A DNA stretch of 64,000 bases from IMG/VR virus record IMGVR_UViG_3300030333_006551, positions 1 through 64,000 of that record; one strand, given 5' to 3'. The stretch comes from a virus. Below are positions 47,375-54,992 of the stretch, in pieces (position 1 is the stretch's first letter; every line of letters starts with the position of its first letter). The translations under genes were made by a program, and so were the position numbers. The notes under the pieces are model-generated. The model saw only the letters and a list, made by a program, of their open reading frames with translations. It had not been told where the DNA came from and searched no databases.

Positions 47375-47403
47375 ATTATATCAGGACTAGGCCCTAGAGG
47401 CAA
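47375..47403 (-). promoter_or_regulatory. Sigma70 promoter, leaderless layout
   Basis: Minus strand: TTGCCT (47403-47398), 17 bp, TGATATAAT (-10 at 47380-47375), 6 bases to ATG 47368. Confidence 0.83.
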
Positions 47404-47540
47404 GTACAAAGCATGATTTATATTGAGACATCCTAAGCACTAGGAATACCCAATGTTTGGCGGAGGATTTCGCAAAGGACTATAGGATTCCCCATTTGCG
47501 CCACCCGTATACATCGTACAAGTATTTCTAAGTTAACACT

Positions 47541-47614
47541 AAAAAAATTTTCAAAAAAAATTTTCAAAAAAATTGGACTTAGTTTTTGGGACTCCTAATT
47601 TGTTGGGACTCCTA
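47541..47614 (+). repeat. A-tract repeats and TTGGGACTCCTA direct repeat
   Basis: Two and a half copies of AAAAAAATTTTC (47541-47576), then TTGGGACTCCTA twice (47586-47597, 47603-47614), a 17-bp period. They fill the divergent gap between the minus module and the virion genes. Possibly a bent promoter, operator or replication start. Confidence 0.6.
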
Positions 47615-47623
47615 TATAACTAT

Positions 47624-47998
47624 ATGAAAGCATACGAAAAAATTTATAGGTTTTTAACGGAAGACACCCCATCTAAAACTGAGGTTTCTGTTAAGAAGGC
47701 TTTAGGTTGGAAAACAAGACCTGAAGATGATCCCAACATCGATCCAGGTACAAAAAGAGTTAGAATTCGAAAACGCAAGAAACAAAGACTTGGATCTATT
47801 CTAGCTACGGGGGGCGTAAAAAGACTTGCAAGAAAGGCTAAGAGTTCAGTTTACACTGATACTGAAGCAGAAGCAGTAGAGCACATGCTTAAACATAAAA
47901 AGGAACAAGGAAAAAAACGAAAGGCAGAAAAAGCAGAGGCTTTCGCGCGAACGAAAGCATTTACGTCTGGATCTTATCCACAACAAAGAGGTAAGTAA
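47624..47998 (+). CDS. Putative internal head protein with capsid-targeting N terminus (1)
   Basis: 124 residues from ATG 47624. MKAYEKIYRFLTED is the shared N-terminal signal with LTE cleavage site; the rest is very basic (VRIRKRKKQRLGS, KKRKAEKAEAF). The frame is open upstream but the signal marks the start. TATATA 5 nt before ATG suggests a very short leader. See the finding on the family. Inferred to be packed in the head and cut by the prohead protease. Confidence 0.7.
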   Translation: MKAYEKIYRFLTEDTPSKTEVSVKKALGWKTRPEDDPNIDPGTKRVRIRKRKKQRLGSILATGGVKRLARKAKSSVYTDTEAEAVEHMLKHKKEQGKKRKAEKAEAFARTKAFTSGSYPQQRGK

Positions 47999-48390
47999 TG
48001 AACGCATACGAAAGAATTTATACATTGTTAACAGAAGCTAAAAGCCCAGCTTCTCATGGCGCAGATGTCTTTCATAAGAAGCTAGGTAATGCTGGTCCTG
48101 GAGAGACCAAAAGAGCCGAGGCTGCTCTTAAAGCCAGCAAGGAAGCAACGGAGCGAAGAAGAAAAAGACAGGAAGCAGTTAAGTTTAAAAGAGGTCAAAA
48201 GATCTTTGGAAAGTACAAAGGATTTGTTCCTGGCACACCTGAAAGTAGACCTACTGCTGCATCAGAACCAACGAAACCTCGTATTAAGGGAGGGCATCAA
48301 GATTGGAGTTATAAAACCACTACGACCAAAGGTGGGGAAAAAATTAAGTGGAAGAGGCTTGGAAATAGTGGTCAATGGATTAGAGCATGA
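47998..48390 (+). CDS. Putative internal head protein with capsid-targeting N terminus (2)
   Basis: 130 residues. MNAYERIYTLLTEAK start; basic mature part (ERRRKRQEAVKFKRGQKIF) and a Trp-containing end (HQDWSYKTTTTKGGEKIKW). Shares a base with the preceding stop (TAATG) and overlaps the next gene. Confidence 0.7.
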   Translation: MNAYERIYTLLTEAKSPASHGADVFHKKLGNAGPGETKRAEAALKASKEATERRRKRQEAVKFKRGQKIFGKYKGFVPGTPESRPTAASEPTKPRIKGGHQDWSYKTTTTKGGEKIKWKRLGNSGQWIRA

Positions 48391-48665
48391 TGAACGCATA
48401 CGAAAGAATTTATAGTCTATTAACAGAAGAAGGCAGGTCCAACCCACAACTAGACTATATTCTCAAGTCTAAAGAAAATGTAATGAGTGGAGCTACTAGA
48501 GCATTCCGTAGAGGAGCCACACAAGCTAAGAAGACAGGTAAAGGCAACAGAGGAGAGGATAAAATTCTTAATGTTCCTAGAACCTTTAAAGCAATGTTAA
48601 GAAGAGGTCGTAAGGCTAGACAACAAGGTAAGATGAGAAAATTTGTAAAGGATGTAACACCATAA
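48387..48665 (+). CDS. Putative internal head protein with capsid-targeting N terminus (3)
   Basis: 92 residues. MMNAYERIYSLLTEEG; ATG 48390 is an alternative start. Contains SGATRAFRRG, shared with SGATRAYKRA of the protein at 54389, so the mature parts are also partly related. Basic end. Confidence 0.7.
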   Translation: MMNAYERIYSLLTEEGRSNPQLDYILKSKENVMSGATRAFRRGATQAKKTGKGNRGEDKILNVPRTFKAMLRRGRKARQQGKMRKFVKDVTP

Positions 48666-49231
48666 TGAATACATACAAAAAAATTCGCGGCCTCCTAACG
48701 GAGGCGCAAAACATTCCTAGGAGAGGATTTGTGCAACAGCATCGTGATGACACAAGAGGAAAGGGTCAACCAAAAGGAGCTTTCTCTGTGCAAATGGCGA
48801 AAGATGATATGGCTGTTGACGCTGAAAAGGATGCGCTAAAGAAGCAGGATAGAATGAGAAACTTTATTTCTAAGTTGGGTAGCGCGATGTTCAGAACAAA
48901 AAGAAGAGCACACTTGCAAAAAATGAAGGCTGCTGGTATTGCTGATGCTAAGGAGAGTAATATGAAAGGATACGAGAGATTATATGAGATGATTCTTGGA
49001 GAAGGTAAAATGCAATCACGCGATTACGCTGGTCATGAGGGAAGAATGAAGGGTCATATGGCTAGAATCCAAAATGATCCTAGATTTGAAGAGCCTGATC
49101 CTAAAGCAAAAGCCCGAGGTGCAAAGGGTGCCCAAAAAACAAATAAGAAAGGTAAAAGCCAAAGTCGTGGATCGAATCCTCAAGAATATGGCGATTTTGG
49201 TGGTGAAACTAGAGGGGAAACACGAAGGTAA
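48665..49231 (+). CDS. Putative internal head protein with two targeting signals (4)
   Basis: 188 residues. MNTYKKIRGLLTEAQ at the N terminus and a second signal, MKGYERLYEMILGEGK, at residues 100-115. The internal ATG (48963) has a strong AAGGAGAG 4-5 nt upstream, so a second protein of 89 residues can be made from the same frame. Both halves are basic. Looks like two ancestral genes fused in frame. Confidence 0.7.
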   Translation: MNTYKKIRGLLTEAQNIPRRGFVQQHRDDTRGKGQPKGAFSVQMAKDDMAVDAEKDALKKQDRMRNFISKLGSAMFRTKRRAHLQKMKAAGIADAKESNMKGYERLYEMILGEGKMQSRDYAGHEGRMKGHMARIQNDPRFEEPDPKAKARGAKGAQKTNKKGKSQSRGSNPQEYGDFGGETRGETRR

Positions 49232-49713
49232 TGAAAAACCTTTTAATAGTCTCAACTTTGCTTTTTCTAACTAGTTGTAGCACTATTAAACATGCTATCG
49301 GCGGTGCTGTAGGAGGGGGAGCAGTTGCTGCGTTTATTCCTGAACCTGCGGCTGTAGCTGCTGGTGCTGCTGGAGGCGTGATGGTGACAGAGCTTATTAT
49401 GCCTTCACAAAGTCCTGCTGCTGTAGTTGCTCAAGTAGCAGGTGCAGGTCCTGTACAAGGGACTACTGCTTCTACTTTACACGAAACAGGCGGACTGATT
49501 AAAACAATAGGCTATTGGTATTTAATCCTCTTTGTATTCTTACCTCTCTTTAGTAAGAAAGGTCGGACTTGGTTTAAGAAGTTTGGTTCTATTCATAATA
49601 CTGTATCACAAGCTGATATTGATGCGCGAGACGATGAACAAGATAAAGTTATGAAAGAGAATATAAAGCGTATCGAAGCTTTAGAAGAACTTGCCAAAAA
49701 AATGAGGGGTTAA
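49231..49713 (+). CDS. Lipoprotein with internal membrane segments
   Basis: 160 residues. Lipobox FLTSC16, a Gly/Ala-rich hydrophobic region (residues 23-57), a second span (IGYWYLILFVFLPLF) and a charged coiled-coil end. Could be a lysis or injection-related membrane protein. Confidence 0.6.
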   Translation: MKNLLIVSTLLFLTSCSTIKHAIGGAVGGGAVAAFIPEPAAVAAGAAGGVMVTELIMPSQSPAAVVAQVAGAGPVQGTTASTLHETGGLIKTIGYWYLILFVFLPLFSKKGRTWFKKFGSIHNTVSQADIDARDDEQDKVMKENIKRIEALEELAKKMRG

Positions 49714-49714
49714 A

Positions 49715-50185
49715 ATGCGCTCTACTTGGCGAGAAACTATTGAACCTAGATTTAATCCTTGTTATCAAAAAGTGGATTCTCAAGCCTGTGCTATTGTATC
49801 TATTTACACTCAAATTATTAACGGTTTAGTTGTTCAAGGAACTGAAATTACTGTTGAAGTTCATAGAGAAGGGAAGTGTACTTGTGAAGGTCCCGAGAGA
49901 AGTGATTTATCCCCTGGATTACCTTTAGATGCTCCATCAAGAACAAAATTGGCCGAATGGTGTTTTTCTTGGACTGATGTTAAAAAGAATGGACAATTTT
50001 GTTCTTGTCCTGATAACTGTAAGGGTGAGTTTCCTATGTCTACCTGGAGTGATACCGTAAGAATTGCGGGTCTTGTGGGAAAAACTTTTGCTGATGTTGA
50101 TAGTACTGGAATAGTGTCTGGTTGGGTTGAGAAACTAGCCAAATTATCTATACCAACTCTCATATGTTGTGAGAACCCCTTATAA
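49715..50185 (+). CDS. Cysteine-rich protein, virion-type family
   Basis: 156 residues. CYQKVDSQAC, CTCEGPERS, CSCPDNC and a final ICCENPL. Beta-rich first half with HREGKCTC, comparable to VWECTCL in 39341 and HQECYC in 52159. RBS GGGG. A GC hairpin GGCCCTACGGGC follows the gene. Confidence 0.65.
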   Translation: MRSTWRETIEPRFNPCYQKVDSQACAIVSIYTQIINGLVVQGTEITVEVHREGKCTCEGPERSDLSPGLPLDAPSRTKLAEWCFSWTDVKKNGQFCSCPDNCKGEFPMSTWSDTVRIAGLVGKTFADVDSTGIVSGWVEKLAKLSIPTLICCENPL

Positions 50186-50287
50186 CTAAGGGACTATTAA
50201 AAAAATCGGCGGCCCTACGGGCTATGTAAATGTAAAAATAATACGACTGTAATATATCAAGGAAACATATATACAGTAGGTTAGATT

Positions 50288-50449
50288 ATGAACGAAGTTA
50301 GAAAACAACGCACCCTTCCTTTGGCATGGCTTAAAAAAATTACTTGGCCTGAGGATCAGACGGATATTAAGAGAGCTTTTGGTAGTGCAGAATCCGTTGT
50401 ATGGCATGCTATTTATGAATGGCATCCTAGAAGAGCGTCAGGAGGCTGA
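50288..50449 (+). CDS. Small basic hypothetical protein
   Basis: 53 residues. NEVRKQRTLPLAWLKKITWP, VVWHAIYEWHPRRASGG. AGGTTAG is the only upstream RBS-like piece. Unknown. Confidence 0.5.
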   Translation: MNEVRKQRTLPLAWLKKITWPEDQTDIKRAFGSAESVVWHAIYEWHPRRASGG

Positions 50450-50484
50450 GGGGGCAATTAACCCCTCCAGTTGGAGGAACATTT

Positions 50485-52137
50485 ATGAGTTGGGGAAATG
50501 TAAACGAGAACGCACCTTGGGGCAGTGAAAAGCAAACTACAAGCCCAAATTGGGGTAGTGAAACCGAATCTTTAGGGTGGATTGCAGCAGATGAGCCAGC
50601 CCCAGATAGAACAACAGCTAAAAAATGGTGTTGTTATAAGCATGGTAGATGGGTTGTTGTAGGGTGTGGTCCTGGCATGGGTTGTGGGGGTCCAGGGCCT
50701 ACGGAAGTTAAGTGGGATGAAAGTTGGTACTGTAAAGAGTGCATCCCCAGCGATAATTGCGAATGTGTACATCGTAGTAAAAGTGCTTGCGAAGCTGCCT
50801 GTAAGGAGGAAGATGATGATAGAACACGAATTCCTGATCCTTGGTATGGTGGAGGTTATAGTCCAGACAACTATGAGGATTGGAATTTAGGCTATTGTAT
50901 TCCTTTTAGATGTATGTCCTTAAATGGCGGAACTAATGGGGAAGGATTTAATCCATTTGGAATACATCGCGGTGAGGGGATAGAAGATCTTGAAGCTCAA
51001 CGACAGCATTTGGAAAATCAGATGACAGTTTTACGAGCTTTAATGAGACCAGAAAGCCAGATGAATGAGAGGCCATGCAATCAAGGTTGGCCCAATAGAC
51101 CTCCTGGACAAGGTGTTAATGGAGAGGGCGGTCCTTGTTCCCCTAATGGTTATTATGGTGTGAGAGGCGATCCTGGTCCCGTAGATCCTGGATTAAACCT
51201 GAATGGTACAGCGCATGGCTGCTTACAGATTAGACAACCTTATTGGTTTGATGCTCAAAAGTTTTATGCAAAAAAAATCGGAGCGCCTACAGACTCTCAA
51301 AGGCTAAATGGACCTCCTTCTTGTCCTCAAAGGTATGATTATCCTGATCCTGAAGAAACTAACGGTCGGCCTGAAGGTTATGCGTTTATAGAAGCTTATG
51401 AAATTAGTTGTGGTAAACTATGGAGTGGGGCGTATAAAGATATAAGTCCTAATGCAACCGCAGCGCAGCTTAGATTTGCAATTCCCCCTGGAACATTTCA
51501 TATGCCTTATACTAATCCGAATATTGGCTCCTATAGAAATAGAACCATTCAAGTCCAAAATTGGAATCAAAGGCATGAAAGTTGTGATTTTGTCCCAGGA
51601 CCCTTAGATGCTGCTTGGGTTAATCCTAGAACAGGTAAGGATGGAGATCAATACCCTGTTCCTGAGTATAATGATAATACATACAATGATAAAAAACATT
51701 GGTCTTTCAAAGCAGGTATGGGAGAATGGAGTAAACAGTGCGCTTGTGATTATAGTTTCTGGATTGCTGGTTTATACATGATGGAGTGGGAAGGCGAAGG
51801 GGTTCATCGAGGCATTTCCTATTGGTGGAGTGATCCTGGTAAATTTTCGCCTTCGGATATTGTTAGATATCACCATTTAGGTGGGACGGATGCTAGAAAA
51901 GGCCAACCTTCAGCGGGATGGAACTCTATCGGAAAAGGGAATGATGATTGGCATCAGTGGCAAGCTCTACTACAATACGAAGAAGAAAAATGTGGCGAAG
52001 CTGATCTTACTAGTGATTCTTGGAAAGCTTGCGCGGACGCAGCTAAAGCACAATACTTTGGTAATAGTAGAAGTGAGGATCTTCCTCGGACTCAAGGGGA
52101 GAACTACGGTTCTCTATATAGACCTCACCACCACTAA
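50485..52137 (+). CDS. Large Cys/Trp-rich protein, possible lysozyme-like virion enzyme
   Basis: 550 residues. The N-terminal 110 residues are Cys-rich (WCCYKHGRW, CKECIPSDNCEC, ACEAACKEE), beginning with repeats of WGSE. The middle has ALMRPESQMN, then TAHGCLQIRQPYW, and later DIVRYHHLGG, an order that recalls the Glu, GxxQI and YxxG pieces of SLT/goose-type lysozymes. No signal peptide. A virion-borne cell-wall enzyme is possible; the match is weak. Confidence 0.55.
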   Translation: MSWGNVNENAPWGSEKQTTSPNWGSETESLGWIAADEPAPDRTTAKKWCCYKHGRWVVVGCGPGMGCGGPGPTEVKWDESWYCKECIPSDNCECVHRSKSACEAACKEEDDDRTRIPDPWYGGGYSPDNYEDWNLGYCIPFRCMSLNGGTNGEGFNPFGIHRGEGIEDLEAQRQHLENQMTVLRALMRPESQMNERPCNQGWPNRPPGQGVNGEGGPCSPNGYYGVRGDPGPVDPGLNLNGTAHGCLQIRQPYWFDAQKFYAKKIGAPTDSQRLNGPPSCPQRYDYPDPEETNGRPEGYAFIEAYEISCGKLWSGAYKDISPNATAAQLRFAIPPGTFHMPYTNPNIGSYRNRTIQVQNWNQRHESCDFVPGPLDAAWVNPRTGKDGDQYPVPEYNDNTYNDKKHWSFKAGMGEWSKQCACDYSFWIAGLYMMEWEGEGVHRGISYWWSDPGKFSPSDIVRYHHLGGTDARKGQPSAGWNSIGKGNDDWHQWQALLQYEEEKCGEADLTSDSWKACADAAKAQYFGNSRSEDLPRTQGENYGSLYRPHHH

Positions 52138-52158
52138 ATAAACATAAGGAGATATTTC

Positions 52159-52866
52159 ATGGGATCAACAAGTTTTGGAACTGCTGCTACAACACAAACT
52201 ATGGTTTGTTTTGAAGATAGGTATTGGGAAGGAAGCTGGGAAATTCAACGGCAGTCAGTAATAGATAGAAGAGGTCGAAATGTTATATGGACATACGAGA
52301 TGAAGCTTGAAGGAACATTTCATCAAGAATGTTATTGCGTACCTGGAGATGAGGCAGAGAATCCACAACCACCTAAATGGAAAGATAAAGATGTTTATAA
52401 TGACGTTACAGACGTAGAGTTTGAAGAAGGTTCAAATGAAACTGATCCTTTTGAGGTGGGAACATTAACAACTGCGAAAGGTGAAATACGTTTCCGTCCC
52501 GCTGGTTATCCTAAGCGTAAGGGTGATTGCATTGTACTTCCTGAAAATCCCTATGTTGGCGCTCCAAGAAGAAAAAATTGCAATTGTTTTAAAGATCAAC
52601 GCTGGAATTTCAGGTGGGTGTTTCAAATCGACGAAAATCCAGAAGACCGCTCTCTCCACCGTAGTACTTCAGAACGCGCCAAAAGAAGAATACAGATAAA
52701 AGTTTATGAAGCCAGTAGGGAGGGAGCTGCTGATCTTAGCTCTGAAGCTGCTGATGCTAATGATGATCCTTTTAACCACCCTAATAATGGTGGAAGTTTT
52801 TCTGACCCTAACAGTAATTTCTTAGGTTGTAGCTGTACCGAATTTGTTGATGTTTTCGGAGTTTAG
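52159..52866 (+). CDS. Cysteine-rich protein, FFGT-like start
   Basis: 235 residues. MGSTSFGTAATTQ start; CYCVPGDE, NCNCFKDQRW and a C-terminal CSCTEF. Beta-rich with many charged residues. Preceded by CTAAATAAAC (late -10 candidate at 52134) and AAGGAG. Confidence 0.7.
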   Translation: MGSTSFGTAATTQTMVCFEDRYWEGSWEIQRQSVIDRRGRNVIWTYEMKLEGTFHQECYCVPGDEAENPQPPKWKDKDVYNDVTDVEFEEGSNETDPFEVGTLTTAKGEIRFRPAGYPKRKGDCIVLPENPYVGAPRRKNCNCFKDQRWNFRWVFQIDENPEDRSLHRSTSERAKRRIQIKVYEASREGAADLSSEAADANDDPFNHPNNGGSFSDPNSNFLGCSCTEFVDVFGV

Positions 52867-52868
52867 AC

Positions 52869-53204
52869 ATGAGTGACTATGTAGTTTTGCAATTTCAAGG
52901 TGGTGGTCCAAGTGAAGCCACAATGATTGATGTTACAGATGCCTATCCTGGTGTAGGTGAGAAAAAAGGCGATAGAATCTCAGAGAAGAGCAATAAACAT
53001 AGACCTTATTCGAATTGGTTAAGTGGCAGATATGAAGGAGGAGCGCAACCCAAAGACATTTTTGGATCGGACTGGAATTCTAATACTTATGAGTATGAGC
53101 AAGGCCCTACAATTTATATTGTAGTTGCAGGAGAAAAAAACAGTAGAAGACGTAGGTTTACTAGAATCAAGGGAACAGGTAGTCATAATCCAAGAGGTAA
53201 TTAA
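52869..53204 (+). CDS. Hypothetical structural-type protein
   Basis: 111 residues, beta-rich, Gly/Asn/Ser-rich, no cysteine: YVVLQFQGGGPSEATMIDVT, then RRRRFTRIKGTGSHNPRGN. Directly after the cysteine-rich gene. Not recognised. Confidence 0.55.
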   Translation: MSDYVVLQFQGGGPSEATMIDVTDAYPGVGEKKGDRISEKSNKHRPYSNWLSGRYEGGAQPKDIFGSDWNSNTYEYEQGPTIYIVVAGEKNSRRRRFTRIKGTGSHNPRGN

Positions 53205-53280
53205 ATTTATAAGTAACAATATTTAGAGCTTGCCTAAATATATTGGTAGGGTGCTTAGAGAAAATTAAATAGGTGTTATT

Positions 53281-53667
53281 ATGGTAGACAAACCAATGGT
53301 TGACAATAAAGGGTATATAGATGTTCAATCTGCTCTCAAATTAAAAGAAGCAGAGGGACGAGTAGAAGTTGATAAGTTAAATGCAGAATCAGATGCTAAA
53401 TTTAGAGAACTATTAATTCGTGAAAGTGCAAAGGAAACAGCTTCAAAACACTTAGCAAAATTTGCAGGGTTTTATTTAACTTTCCTAGTTTGCACATTTA
53501 TTTTTTCAATACAATTTGTTCCCGAAACTAGTATCGCAGTTGTTGCTGGTTTAATTACGCTTGTCGTGACTAATTTATCGACCATTCTTAAAGGAATTGT
53601 TGAGAATGGCGATAAAAACGAAGAAGAGCTTCATGAAGAAGCCAAGAAAAGAGGATATATGAAATGA
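53281..53667 (+). CDS. Two-span membrane protein, holin-like possible
   Basis: 128 residues: charged helix (residues 1-55), two spans (FAGFYLTFLVCTFIFSIQF and IAVVAGLITLVVTNLSTIL), charged tail. The plan fits holins, but an unusually long N-terminal helix is present. Overlaps the next membrane gene by 4 nt. Confidence 0.55.
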   Translation: MVDKPMVDNKGYIDVQSALKLKEAEGRVEVDKLNAESDAKFRELLIRESAKETASKHLAKFAGFYLTFLVCTFIFSIQFVPETSIAVVAGLITLVVTNLSTILKGIVENGDKNEEELHEEAKKRGYMK

Positions 53668-53864
53668 ATTGGTTTTGGGGATTTTGGTTTAAAGATAAAT
53701 TTAGAACACCATTTTCTGTTTATAAAATGAGCTTTGCAGAACTTATTATTTTAGCAGGTATGTTTTTCGGTGTGGGTTATGCTTTAACACTCGGTGTGCA
53801 GAAGTTATTAGACTTACGCACATCTTTTAAAGGAACTGCTGTTGAGGCAGTAGAAGGAGAATAA
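53664..53864 (+). CDS. Small membrane protein
   Basis: 66 residues: aromatic start (NWFWGFWFKDKF) and one span (LIILAGMFFGVGYALTLGV). Possible partner of the preceding protein, e.g. in lysis. Confidence 0.55.
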   Translation: MNWFWGFWFKDKFRTPFSVYKMSFAELIILAGMFFGVGYALTLGVQKLLDLRTSFKGTAVEAVEGE

Positions 53865-53865
53865 T

Positions 53866-54081
53866 ATGAATTGGCAAAATAAATTATACAAGAGTTTAAC
53901 TGAGACTCGTGCTAGGTACGGTGGTATGGTCGGATACTCAGGTGGCGGTGGCAGCAATAAGCCTGGAGTAATCATGAGTATTGAGACCGATAAGGATGGA
54001 AACAAGTTTGTAGTTAAAAAAGATAAAGAAGGAAATGTAGTTAGTAGAAAACCAGCAAAATCATTACCTAAAAAGAAATAA
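53866..54081 (+). CDS. Putative internal head protein with capsid-targeting N terminus (5)
   Basis: 71 residues. MNWQNKLYKSLTETRARYGG: signal with LTE site. Mature part Gly/Lys-rich with GYSGGGGSNKPG and a KPAKSLPKKK tail. Separated from the first group by the cysteine-rich genes. Confidence 0.6.
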   Translation: MNWQNKLYKSLTETRARYGGMVGYSGGGGSNKPGVIMSIETDKDGNKFVVKKDKEGNVVSRKPAKSLPKKK

Positions 54082-54087
54082 ATTGTG

Positions 54088-54240
54088 ATGCATTGGGAAC
54101 AAAAAATACTTGAAAACATTTTAGATGTAGCTACTAGTAAAAAACCGATAAAAAGATCAAGAGGTTCTATTCGTGACAAGCTATCTCCTACTATGCAAAA
54201 AGTATGGGATAAGGCACAAGCTCGTAAAAAAAATAAATGA
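54088..54240 (+). CDS. Putative internal head protein with capsid-targeting N terminus (6)
   Basis: 50 residues. MHWEQKILENILDVATSKKP: ILE site; the rest is basic (IKRSRGSIRDKLS; KAQARKKNK). ATGA overlap with the next gene. Confidence 0.55.
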   Translation: MHWEQKILENILDVATSKKPIKRSRGSIRDKLSPTMQKVWDKAQARKKNK

Positions 54241-54392
54241 AATGGCAACAAAAACTTCTTGAGAGAGTAAAAAATCCCTGGGCTATATGTACAGACTCTG
54301 TTGAGAAAACGGCTGGACCAGGAAGAAAAACCTGGTCAAAAGCCGCAAAATCTCGTTATGAGAGATGTGTTAAAAAAGTGAAAGCAAAATGA
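54237..54392 (+). CDS. Putative internal head protein with capsid-targeting N terminus (7)
   Basis: 51 residues. MKWQQKLLERVKNPWAICTD: LLE site. The remainder (KTWSKAAKSRYERCVKKVK) resembles small phage proteins ending in YxxCVKxVKK. Overlaps both neighbours (ATGA). Confidence 0.55.
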   Translation: MKWQQKLLERVKNPWAICTDSVEKTAGPGRKTWSKAAKSRYERCVKKVKAK

Positions 54393-54721
54393 ATTGGAAA
54401 GATAGATTATTAACTGAGATTACAAAAGCGGAAGAACAGCCAGAAAGAAAAATGTCAGGAGCTACACGCGCATATAAGAGAGCTTTTTCTAAATCTTGGA
54501 AACAAGGAGGGAAAGCAGGAAAACTTGTTTACAAGGCAGGCGAGGGAGAAAAGTCAGGAAGCTATATAGGAAAATTGCATGCCGCTACTATGCGAACGGT
54601 GGCTGACAGATTAAGAGCACAATCAACAAAAAATTTAGACACTGCGATTAAATTGAGACCTCTTATACCTCAATCAAGAACAAGACAGCAAATAAGATCA
54701 AGAGATGTTAAGTTACGATAA
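54389..54721 (+). CDS. Putative internal head protein with capsid-targeting N terminus (8)
   Basis: 110 residues. MNWKDRLLTEITKAEEQPER: LTE site. SGATRAYKRAFSKSWKQGG is related to the protein at 48387. Basic throughout. Confidence 0.6.
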   Translation: MNWKDRLLTEITKAEEQPERKMSGATRAYKRAFSKSWKQGGKAGKLVYKAGEGEKSGSYIGKLHAATMRTVADRLRAQSTKNLDTAIKLRPLIPQSRTRQQIRSRDVKLR

Positions 54722-54743
54722 TAGTTGGAGTCAGGACAATAAT

Positions 54744-54845
54744 ATGCCAATAAGAATGCGAATAGAGATTGCTTTATCTGATTTAATAAACAATTGTATT
54801 TCATTAGAAAAGAAGCTAAAAGAAGAAGGCTTCATTACTAAATAA
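54744..54845 (+). CDS. 33-residue hypothetical peptide
   Basis: MPIRMRIEIALSDLINNCIS then LEKKLKEEGFITK, amphipathic helix. AGGA 8 nt upstream; a longer form from ATG 54705 overlaps the gene before. Short, so modest support. Confidence 0.4.
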   Translation: MPIRMRIEIALSDLINNCISLEKKLKEEGFITK

Positions 54846-54992
54846 AATAGAGGATTATTATGAAACTAAAAAGATTTATGATTCCCCGAGTAGCCAATTG
54901 CTGAAAGGGAGCATAGTTGTTTAGTTAAACAATAATTTATATTAGTTTTTGTCTATTTTAACGCCTAAATAAAATAGATATGGAGATAACAC

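Noticed and set aside
54860-54904. 14-residue frame after the small peptide gene
   Set aside because: Too short and no family or overlap evidence.
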